A stretch of 10,379 nucleotides of DNA from an uncultured Lachnospiraceae bacterium (lineage in GTDB: Bacteria; Bacillota; Clostridia; Lachnospirales; Lachnospiraceae): contig CADBQE010000007.1 of the NCBI GenBank assembly GCA_902796695.1, positions 1-10,379 on the forward strand. The letters run 5' to 3'. This document shows, in pieces, positions 1-5,923 of this stretch (position 1 is the stretch's first letter; every line of letters starts with the position of its first letter). The translations under genes were made by a program, and so were the position numbers. The notes beneath the pieces are model-generated. The model saw nothing but the letters and a program-made list of their open reading frames with translations, searched no databases and was not told where the DNA came from.

Positions 1-901
1 CCTGCTCGTGTATTCCCTGCCCATCGACAAGGGCTGGAAAGCCACCGTGGACGGACAGGACACCGAGATCGAGCCGCTGGCGGATGCGTTTATCGGCGTT
101 CCGGTAACGGAAGGAACGCATGAAGTGGTCATCAGCTATATGCCCGAAGGCGTAAAGCCCGGTCTGGTAATCTCGCTGGCTGGACTGGCCGTTCTGCTGA
201 TCCTCCTGGCCGTCTCGCTGATCTTAAAGGGCAGCCGGCAAACGCAGGAAGCGGCCGGGCTGCCCGCCGGATCCGAACCGGCACTGCCCGGGGAAGAACC
301 GGAAAGCGGAGCCGCGCAGGCCCCGGCCGGAGCAGGACAGACGGAAGAGCCGGGGCCGGTAAGCGCCCGGGACCGCATGGCGGCGCTGCACCGCCTGGAT
401 GAAGAAGAACGCGCCCGGGAAGGCAATTCCGCCGTGATCTTCGAAAACGGCGAAGCCCGCTCCCGCGTGATCTCCCCGGCCGAAATGCAGGAAGACGAGA
501 AACTCCTCTCCCTTCCCGCCCGTCCGGAGGAAGCCGGCTTAGCGGATGAAGAGAAGGCGGAAGAGCCTGCCGTGCAGGAGGAAGTTCCCGTTCAGACGGA
601 AGAACCTGCGGCGCCGGAAGAAGTTCCCGTTCAGACGGAAGAGCCCGCCGTGCGGGAAGAAGCGGCAGTCATGACGCAGGAAGTTCCCTCCGAAGCGGAA
701 GCACCGGCCGTGCCGGAAACTGTTCAGGAAGCTGCCGCGGAAACTGTTCCGGAAACCACCCCGGAAACTGCTCCAAAAGCTGCCCCGGACGCCCCCCCGG
801 CAACTGCCCCGGAAACACTCCCGGATCAGCTGGCCGGCGTCGAAGACAAGATTCAACAGGCGGAAGATATTCTGGACAGCCTGTTCCGAAATAATTCATG
901 A
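1..901 (+). CDS. YfhO-family membrane protein, C-terminal part, with long acidic Pro/Glu-rich tail (5' end outside window)
   Basis: The frame is open to the left edge, so only the last ~299 codons are visible; the GTG at 8 is internal, not a start. The visible part opens with a beta-rich segment (SLPIDKGWKATVDG, then a GTHEVVISYMPEGVKPG stretch) that matches the end of YfhO-type multi-membrane proteins, followed by one hydrophobic helix encoded at about 160-230. YfhO of Bacillus subtilis works with CsbB and GtcA in sugar modification of lipoteichoic acid; that role here is inference from the family. After the last helix comes a ~220-residue tail rich in Glu, Pro and Ala, including two near-perfect 13-residue repeats and PETxPET-like runs, ending in a short amphipathic-looking helix (EDKIQQAEDILDSLF). 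The tail would be cytoplasmic if the GWKATVDG domain is outside. The stop is 16 nt before ychF, so co-transcription is likely. The YfhO call is good; the tail's role is unknown. Confidence 0.75.
   Translation, partial: LLVYSLPIDKGWKATVDGQDTEIEPLADAFIGVPVTEGTHEVVISYMPEGVKPGLVISLAGLAVLLILLAVSLILKGSRQTQEAAGLPAGSEPALPGEEPESGAAQAPAGAGQTEEPGPVSARDRMAALHRLDEEERAREGNSAVIFENGEARSRVISPAEMQEDEKLLSLPARPEEAGLADEEKAEEPAVQEEVPVQTEEPAAPEEVPVQTEEPAVREEAAVMTQEVPSEAEAPAVPETVQEAAAETVPETTPETAPKAAPDAPPATAPETLPDQLAGVEDKIQQAEDILDSLFRNNS
581..658 (+). repeat. 39-bp tandem repeat encoding a 13-residue acidic unit
   Basis: A 23-nt stretch beginning GAAGTTCCCGTTCAGACG occurs at 581-603 and again, identical, at 620-642. 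The period is 39 nt, which keeps frame and gives 13-residue units of the form EEVPVQTEEPAxx. A more degenerate related unit (EEAAVMTQE) follows. It lies within the tail of the YfhO-like gene and is a coding tandem duplication that could vary in copy number. Confidence 0.8.
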
Positions 902-917
902 GAAAGCGGGTAATGCA

Positions 918-2015
918 ATGCAATTAGGTATCGTAGGGCTCCCCAACGTAGGAAAGAGCACTTTATTCAACAGTCTGACCCGGGCCGGCGCCGAAGCCGC
1001 CAACTATCCCTTCTGCACCATCGACCCCAACGTGGGCGTGGTGGAAGTGCCGGATGAGCGACTGACTCTGCTGGGCGACTTTTATAAAAGCAGAAAGATC
1101 ACGCCGGCCGTGATCGAATTCGTGGATATCGCGGGTCTGGTGAAAGGCGCCAGCAAGGGCGAAGGACTGGGCAACCAGTTTCTGGCCGCCATCCGGGAAG
1201 TGGATGCCATCGTCCACGTCGTGCGCTGCTTTGAAGACACCAACGTGGTGCATGTGGACGGCAGCGTGGACCCGGTCCGCGACATCGAGACCATTGAGCT
1301 GGAACTGATCCTCGCGGATCTGGAAGTACTGGAGCGCCGCATTGCCAAGACCGGCCGCGCCGCCATGATGGACAAGAGCGCGGCGGCGGAGCTGAAGATC
1401 TTAAAGAAGCTGCAGGACGTCCTGAGCGAAGGAAAGCAGGCCAAGAGCTACGTGCCGGAAGACGAGGACGAAGCCGCCTTCATTGCCACGCTCGGTCTTC
1501 TCTCCTCCAAGCCGGTGATCTACGCCGCCAATGTCGGCGAAGACGATCTGGCCGACGACGGCGCATCCAACGCCTACGTGCAGGCTCTGCGCGCCTTTGC
1601 CGCGGCGGAAGGCAGTGAAAGCTTCGTGATCTGCGCCAAGCTGGAGGAAGAACTCAGCGAACTGGAGCCGGAGGACCGTGCGGAATTCCTGGCGGATCTG
1701 GGGCTCTCCGAAGCCGGTCTGGAAAAGCTGATCGCCGCCAGCTACCGCCTGCTGGGCCTTATGAGCTTCCTGACCGCCGGCGAAAAAGAGACCCGCGCCT
1801 GGACCATCCGGCAGGGCACCAAAGCGCCGCAGGCCGCCGGCAAGATCCATACGGATTTTGAGCGCGGCTTTATCCGGGCGGAAGTCGTCAACTACAAAGA
1901 CCTGCTGGCAGCCGGCTCCTACGCCGCCGCCAAGGAAAAAGGGCAGGTCCGCGTGGAAGGCAAAGAGTATGTGATGCAGGACGGGGACGTGGTCCTCTTC
2001 CGCTTCAACGTATAA
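918..2015 (+). CDS. ychF: Redox-regulated ATPase YchF (OLA1/YchF family, TRAFAC P-loop protein)
   Basis: This 365-residue protein has the full length and layout of YchF. The P-loop GLPNVGKS is at residues 7-14, the switch region PFCTIDPNVG at 31-40 and the G3 motif DIAG at 70-73, followed by the family-typical GLVKGASKGEGLGNQFL. The G4 position reads NVGE (205-208) instead of NKxD, which is the known basis for ATP rather than GTP preference. His112 sits where the catalytic His of YchF proteins is expected. A C-terminal TGS domain (about 281-365) includes the hallmark DFERGFIRAE. YchF binds ribosomes and is linked to stress response and start-codon control in Escherichia coli. The ATG at 918 is chosen because the protein begins directly with the beta strand before the P-loop; the ATG at 913 runs into a stop after four codons. 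The ribosome site (AAGCGGG) is weak, consistent with translation following the upstream gene 16 nt away. Confidence 0.97.
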   Translation: MQLGIVGLPNVGKSTLFNSLTRAGAEAANYPFCTIDPNVGVVEVPDERLTLLGDFYKSRKITPAVIEFVDIAGLVKGASKGEGLGNQFLAAIREVDAIVHVVRCFEDTNVVHVDGSVDPVRDIETIELELILADLEVLERRIAKTGRAAMMDKSAAAELKILKKLQDVLSEGKQAKSYVPEDEDEAAFIATLGLLSSKPVIYAANVGEDDLADDGASNAYVQALRAFAAAEGSESFVICAKLEEELSELEPEDRAEFLADLGLSEAGLEKLIAASYRLLGLMSFLTAGEKETRAWTIRQGTKAPQAAGKIHTDFERGFIRAEVVNYKDLLAAGSYAAAKEKGQVRVEGKEYVMQDGDVVLFRFNV

Positions 2016-2020
2016 GGAGG
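2014..2020 (+). promoter_or_regulatory. Strong Shine-Dalgarno site for the DUF1292 gene, overlapping the ychF stop
   Basis: AAGGAGG starts inside the ychF TAA stop codon and ends 7 nt before the ATG at 2028. It fixes the start of the DUF1292 gene and suggests translational coupling to ychF. Confidence 0.85.
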
Positions 2021-2027
2021 AACCGAC

Positions 2028-2366
2028 ATGAATACAGACGTGGATCTGAACGAAGAAATCATCACGGACAGCTATGACGATGAACTGGTGATGACCCTGG
2101 AACTGGATGACGGCACCCGGATGGACTGCATCGTACTGGCGATCTTCCCGCTGGAAGACGACCAGTATATCGCCTTAATGCCTGTGGATCAGGCCGATGA
2201 CGAAGACGGCGATATTTTCCTGTATGCCTACAGCGAAGACGAAAACGGCCAGCCGATCCTGGGCGACATTGAGGACGATGATCTGTTTGACGCGGTCTGC
2301 GACCGCTTCGACGAGATCTGCGACGAAGAGGATTTTGATGAGCTGGTTCCGACCACGGAATCGTAA
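2028..2366 (+). CDS. DUF1292 (YrzB/UPF0473-like) small acidic protein
   Basis: This 112-residue, strongly acidic protein has the DUF1292 pattern: an early strand pair (VMTLELDDGTRMDCIVLAIF), then QYIALMPVD, then a strand with IFLYAYSEDENGQP, and a closing DDDLFDAVCDRFDEIC helix. In Bacillus the homologue YrzB sits in the yrrL-yrrK cluster; no biochemical function is established for the family to my knowledge. Here it follows ychF by 12 nt with a strong ribosome binding site and is the last gene before an intrinsic terminator. The DUF1292 core occupies about residues 18-102, with short acidic extensions at both ends. The family call is firm; the link to YchF is only by position. Confidence 0.88.
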   Translation: MNTDVDLNEEIITDSYDDELVMTLELDDGTRMDCIVLAIFPLEDDQYIALMPVDQADDEDGDIFLYAYSEDENGQPILGDIEDDDLFDAVCDRFDEICDEEDFDELVPTTES

Positions 2367-2377
2367 CGGCACCGGCT

Positions 2378-4204
2378 TCACCGGGGATCCGGACCTTCCG
2401 TGATCCGGATCCCGCGGATCTCTTTCAGGAAACGCGAGGGGCGGCTTCGGCCGCCTCTTTTTTTGACCGTGCAGCTCATGTACAGAACGCGGCGGGCCCG
2501 CGTCATGGCCACGTACAGAAGGCGGCGCTCCTCTTCGCGCTGCGCTTCCTTTTCGGCCCGGGCGCCGGGGATCTCCTCCTCGTTCAGGAAAGGCAGGAAG
2601 ACCCGGTCGAATTCCAGCCCTTTCGCGCCGTGCATCGTCAGCAGGCAGATCCCGTCCGATTCCTCCGCCCTGTCTTTTTTCCCCGCCAGCAGCGCTTCCC
2701 GCGCCCTTTCCCATTCCTCCGAGGAGGCAAAAGCCGCGCTTTCTTCCTGCAGGCGGTCCAGGAGTTCCAGGAACGGCGCGGCGGACAGGCCGCGGTTCTC
2801 CGCGTAGCTTTTCAGATATCCGTCATAGCCGATCTCCCGGCGGATATATTCCACGGCCGCATACGGCCTCATCCCCTTCAGCCGGTCCAGATGACGGAAA
2901 AACTCCGTCAGATTCCGGGCGGTCTGCGGCCGCTCCCAGAGCAGGCTCAGGAGCCCGGCGCGGTCGATCTCCTCCTCCCGGAAAAGCTGACGGCTGAGAT
3001 ACCGGGGCGGACGGCTTAAGATCCTGAGATAGTCCTCGCGCTTTTTGCTCCCCCGGCCCAGCCGCAGATAGGCGAACAGATCCGCCGCCGCCCAGTGCGC
3101 GTGGTCCCCTTCCGGCCCCTCTCCGCCGGAAAACGGAAGGCCCGCACCTGCCAGCGCGGCCGCCACCCGGCGCAGCGACAGACGCGAGCGGCACAGCACC
3201 GCCAGGGAGCCGTCCTTACCGTTCCGCTTCCACTCTTCCCTCAGCCGCGCCGTCAGGGCCCGCAGTTCCGCGCCGCTTTCCCCGAACCCGGCCAGAACCG
3301 GGAGCGGGCCGGACGGCGCACAGCTTCTGAGTGACTTCGCGTACCGGTTCCGGTTCCGGCCGATCAGGCTTCCCGCCGCGCTCAGGATCTCCGGACTGCA
3401 GCGGTAGCATTCCGTCAGACGGTACAGCTTCGCGCCGGGGAAATCCTGCGGGAAGCGGAGCATCAGTCCGCTGTCCGCGCCGCGGAAGCCGTAAATGCTC
3501 TGGTCGTCATCTCCCACGGCAAACAGATTCGCCGCTTTTCCGGCCAGCCGTTTCAGCAGCCGCAGCTGGAGCGGACTCGTATCCTGATATTCATCGATCA
3601 GGATATAGCGGAAGCGGCGCTGCCAAACGGACAGCACCTCGGGATCCGTGTCGAACAGGGTCAGACATTCGCGCAGAATATCCTCAAAATCCAGCAGGCC
3701 GGCCTGCTTTTTCCGTCGGTCATACTCTTCCCGGAGTTCTTTTTCCTCTTCCGGCGAAAGAAAACCGCTTTCCCCGGCTTTCCCGGGGCCGGCGGTCAGC
3801 AGGTCCTCCGTCTGGCGCAGGCGCTCCGGCGGCAGGTCCGCGCCGCCCGTCCGCTCCAGAAGCATCTCCCGGATCCACTCCCGGCGCAGGGCGGAAGGCA
3901 GTACGGAACAGACCGCCCCGGGGCGGCTGATGCGCAGCAGTCGATAAAAAACAGCGTGAATAGTTCCGAAACAGACGGGAGCTTCTCCCGGAAACTGCTC
4001 CCGAAAACGGTCTTCCGTTTCCCGGGACGCGGCCCGGGTAAAACTGAGGACTAATATATGTGAGGCGGGAATCTGATAAAAAGAAATGAGTGTTCTGATG
4101 CGTCCTGTGATGACCGCTGTTTTTCCGGAACCGGGGCCGGCCAGTACGAGGGCCGGCCCGTCTTTGTGCAGGATCGCTTCCTGCTGTTCCGAATTATATG
4201 GCAT
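2378..4204 (-). CDS. UvrD/PcrA-like superfamily 1 DNA helicase, short form
   Basis: This 608-residue ATP-dependent 3'-5' DNA helicase of the UvrD/Rep family carries all core motifs in order. They are motif I AGPGSGKT (22-29), Ia LSFTRAA (53-59), TIHAVFYRLL (81-90), II IDEYQD (203-208), III GDDDQSIYGFRGA (231-243), IV TECYRCS (264-270), V TMHGAKGLEF (523-532) and VI EEERRLLYVAMTRAR (557-571). It ends about 37 residues after motif VI (with PSRFLKEI), so it lacks the long C-terminal extension of PcrA or UvrD (usually 720-740 residues) and may not replace them in excision repair. The start at 4204 is preferred because TAGGGA precedes it at a workable distance; an in-frame ATG at 4231 adds nine residues but has no ribosome site. 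It lies 54 nt downstream of gltX on the same strand and is probably co-transcribed. Its 3' end contains the opposing operon's terminator. Exact cellular role is uncertain. Confidence 0.93.
   Translation of the reverse strand: MPYNSEQQEAILHKDGPALVLAGPGSGKTAVITGRIRTLISFYQIPASHILVLSFTRAASRETEDRFREQFPGEAPVCFGTIHAVFYRLLRISRPGAVCSVLPSALRREWIREMLLERTGGADLPPERLRQTEDLLTAGPGKAGESGFLSPEEEKELREEYDRRKKQAGLLDFEDILRECLTLFDTDPEVLSVWQRRFRYILIDEYQDTSPLQLRLLKRLAGKAANLFAVGDDDQSIYGFRGADSGLMLRFPQDFPGAKLYRLTECYRCSPEILSAAGSLIGRNRNRYAKSLRSCAPSGPLPVLAGFGESGAELRALTARLREEWKRNGKDGSLAVLCRSRLSLRRVAAALAGAGLPFSGGEGPEGDHAHWAAADLFAYLRLGRGSKKREDYLRILSRPPRYLSRQLFREEEIDRAGLLSLLWERPQTARNLTEFFRHLDRLKGMRPYAAVEYIRREIGYDGYLKSYAENRGLSAAPFLELLDRLQEESAAFASSEEWERAREALLAGKKDRAEESDGICLLTMHGAKGLEFDRVFLPFLNEEEIPGARAEKEAQREEERRLLYVAMTRARRVLYMSCTVKKRGGRSRPSRFLKEIRGIRITEGPDPR
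2384..2413. repeat. 10-bp perfect inverted repeat at the junction of the convergent genes
   Basis: GGGATCCGGA at 2384-2393 is the exact reverse complement of TCCGGATCCC at 2404-2413, separated by a 10-nt loop. It lies just after the DUF1292 stop on the plus strand and covers the last codons of the helicase on the minus strand. Neither direction has a T-run right after it, so it is not an intrinsic terminator by itself. It could be a 3'-end stabilising hairpin or act together with the terminator at 2436. Confidence 0.6.
2436..2464 (+). terminator. Intrinsic terminator of the YfhO-like/ychF/DUF1292 operon
   Basis: The stem GGCGGC (2440-2445) pairs with GCCGCC (2450-2455) around a UUCG tetraloop. 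Up to four further pairs, two of them G-U wobbles, extend outward and run into a seven-T tract at 2458-2464. It starts 70 nt past the DUF1292 stop and lies entirely inside the 3' coding end of the oppositely oriented helicase gene. Confidence 0.88.
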
Positions 4205-4258
4205 ACAATCCCTACCAAAAATGCGCCGCATTCCGGCAGGCGGAAAGGTGCTCCCGCT

Positions 4259-5731
4259 TTACAGGGCAGCTTCCAGTTTTTCGATCCCTTTCCGGATGCG
4301 TGCGAGGCTCTCCTCTTTGCCGAGGATCTCCATGATCTCATACGCGCCGCCGGGCGTGTTCGCCAGACCCGATACCGCGATGCGCAGGGGCCAGAGCACC
4401 TGTCCGGTCTTTCTGCCCGATTCCGTGATATAGGCCGTCAGATACTCCTTCAGGCCCTCCAGGGAGTAATCCTCCAGCTGTTCCAGACGGGGCAGCAGAT
4501 CGCGCAGGATCTCCAGCGAGACGGCGGTGTCCGTCTTCATTTTCTTGTGCGTGTACAGCGCGGCGTCATAGTCCGGCAGTTCTTCGAAGAAGCGGATCGG
4601 TTCCGTGATATCCGGGAAGACTTCGATACGGGTCTTCATCAGGTCCGCGATCTTCTTCAGATCCAGAGGCTTCGAGACGGCTTTCCGGACTTCGGGAAGC
4701 GCGCGCTCATAATACTTTTCATCCGGCAGACGCTTGATGTATTCGCTGTTGAGCCAGCGGAGCTTCGTCATGTCGAAGACCGCCGGGGACTTGTTGATCT
4801 TGTGGTAATCAAACTTTCTGATCAGTTCTTCCAGGCTGAAGATCTCTTCGTTGTCTTCGGGGCTCCAGCCGAGCAGCGCCACATAATTGACGATGGCTTC
4901 ATCCACAAAGCCCTGTTCCACCAGATCTTCGTAGGACGAATGGCCGCTGCGCTTGGACAGCTTTTTCTTGTGTTCGTCCGTAATCAGCGGGCAGTGCACA
5001 TAGACGGGTTCCTCCCAGCCGAAGGCGTGATACAGGCGGGTGTACTTCGGCGCGGAGCTTAAGTATTCATTGCCGCGGACCACGTGCGTGATGCCCATCA
5101 GATGGTCGTCCACCACGTTGGCGAAGTTGTAGGTCGGGAAGCCGTCGGACTTTAACAGGATCATGTCGTCCAGTTCCGCGTTGGGCACGGTAATGTCGCC
5201 GTACAGCACGTCCGTGAAGGTGGTCGTGCCTTCATTGGGCGTGTTCTGGCGGATCACAAAAGGCTTGCCGGCGGCCAGATTGGCTTCGATCTCTTCCTTG
5301 GGCAGGTGCAGGCAGTGCTTGTCGTAGACCGTGATCTCCTTGGTCTCGCCGTCCACGGTCAGGGTCTGCCGCAGGCCTTCCAGGCGCTCTTTGGAGCAGA
5401 AGCAGTAATAGGCTTCTCCTTTTTCGATCAGCTTTTTGGCATATTCCATATAGATGCCGGCTTTCACGCGTTCGCTCTGGATGTAAGGGCCCACGCCGCC
5501 GTCCTTGTCCGGGCCTTCGTCCCAGAGCAGGCCGGTCTTTTCCAGCGTGCGGTTGATGATCTCCACCGCACCTTCCACCTGGCGTTCCTGGTCGGTATCT
5601 TCGATCCGCAGAAGGAAGTCGCCGCCCTCATGCTTGGCGATCAGGTAAGCGTATAAAGCGGTTCTTAAGTTGCCCACGTGCATACGGCCGGTGGGACTGG
5701 GAGCATATCTGGTTCTGATTCTCTGCAACAT
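4259..5731 (-). CDS. gltX: Glutamyl-tRNA synthetase (class I)
   Basis: The 490-residue protein charges tRNA-Glu with glutamate. The HIGH-type signature appears as HVGN (residues 18-21) in PSPTGRMHVGN, and the KMSKS-type loop as KLSKR (257-261). LRIEDTD (41-47) and the GNEYLSS segment (220-226) are typical of the GluRS catalytic core. Cys110, Cys112, Cys140 and His142 match the C-x-C...C-x-H zinc site known from E. coli GluRS. The C-terminal anticodon-binding helical part runs to the end, and the length is normal. Whether it also charges tRNA-Gln (non-discriminating type) cannot be told from this window. The ATG at 5731 is chosen because AGGAG at 5738-5742 sits 6 nt upstream; the in-frame TTG at 5737 abuts that site and is too close. 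It is divergent from the gene at 5924 and probably heads a two-gene operon with the helicase. Confidence 0.97.
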   Translation of the reverse strand: MLQRIRTRYAPSPTGRMHVGNLRTALYAYLIAKHEGGDFLLRIEDTDQERQVEGAVEIINRTLEKTGLLWDEGPDKDGGVGPYIQSERVKAGIYMEYAKKLIEKGEAYYCFCSKERLEGLRQTLTVDGETKEITVYDKHCLHLPKEEIEANLAAGKPFVIRQNTPNEGTTTFTDVLYGDITVPNAELDDMILLKSDGFPTYNFANVVDDHLMGITHVVRGNEYLSSAPKYTRLYHAFGWEEPVYVHCPLITDEHKKKLSKRSGHSSYEDLVEQGFVDEAIVNYVALLGWSPEDNEEIFSLEELIRKFDYHKINKSPAVFDMTKLRWLNSEYIKRLPDEKYYERALPEVRKAVSKPLDLKKIADLMKTRIEVFPDITEPIRFFEELPDYDAALYTHKKMKTDTAVSLEILRDLLPRLEQLEDYSLEGLKEYLTAYITESGRKTGQVLWPLRIAVSGLANTPGGAYEIMEILGKEESLARIRKGIEKLEAAL

Positions 5732-5767
5732 AGCCAACTCCTGTCATCTAATTATTCAACAGGAAAC

Positions 5768-5796
5768 ATTTTAGAACAACCGGCCGAAAAAAACAA
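5768..5796 (-). promoter_or_regulatory. Probable sigma-A promoter of gltX
   Basis: On the minus strand, TTGTTT (5796-5791) and TAAAAT (5773-5768) are separated by 17 nt. Transcription would begin near 5761, about 30 nt before the gltX ATG. That leader is far too short for a T-box or other riboswitch. Confidence 0.55.
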
Positions 5797-5832
5797 GGCG
5801 GCGCGGCCAATATTTGAATTTTTTTCGTCCGG
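5780..5832. repeat. Imperfect inverted repeat between the divergent promoters
   Basis: The arm CCGGCCGAAAAAAA (5780-5793) pairs with TTTTTTTCGTCCGG (5819-5832), 13 of 14 positions matching, around a 25-nt GC-rich spacer. It overlaps the gltX -35 element and lies upstream of both predicted transcript starts, so it would act as DNA rather than as an RNA hairpin. Seven of the matching positions are a simple A/T run. Confidence 0.45.
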
Positions 5833-5845
5833 GGGCAAAAACCGG

Positions 5846-5874
5846 TTTACAGAAGGAATAAAAAGATTTATAGT
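5846..5874 (+). promoter_or_regulatory. Sigma-A-type promoter of the MscS-like gene
   Basis: TTTACA (5846-5851) and TATAGT (5869-5874) are separated by the ideal 17 nt, in the most AT-rich stretch of the intergenic region. Transcription would start near 5881, giving a leader of roughly 43 nt that contains GGGAGG (5913-5918) 5 nt before the ATG at 5924. Confidence 0.7.
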
Positions 5875-5923
5875 ATAAATCAGAAATAATCCGTCTGAAC
5901 ACAGACAGACACGGGAGGCTTCT

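Noticed and set aside
2458..2464. A7 run followed by a stable hairpin in helicase mRNA as a possible frameshift site
   Set aside because: The codon phase (GTC AAA AAA AGA) does not give an X XXY YYZ slippery heptamer. The zero frame continues to a normal family-like ending, and the run is explained as the terminator T-tract of the other strand.
4166..5062. 298-codon plus-strand open frame opposite gltX
   Set aside because: Antisense shadow of the GluRS catalytic and anticodon-binding regions; no ribosome site or domain of its own.
5735..5737. TTG as an alternative gltX start two codons upstream
   Set aside because: It directly abuts the AGGAG ribosome site, leaving no spacing, while the ATG at 5731 has the expected 6 nt.
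5891..5914. Small hairpin (GTCTG/CAGAC) next to the ribosome site of the MscS-like gene
   Set aside because: Only five clean base pairs, with alternative pairings from the repeated CAGACAGAC; too weak to call a regulatory structure.
5732..5923. Possible T-box or riboswitch upstream of gltX
   Set aside because: The predicted gltX leader is only about 30 nt, and no specifier loop, T-box sequence or antiterminator structure is visible.
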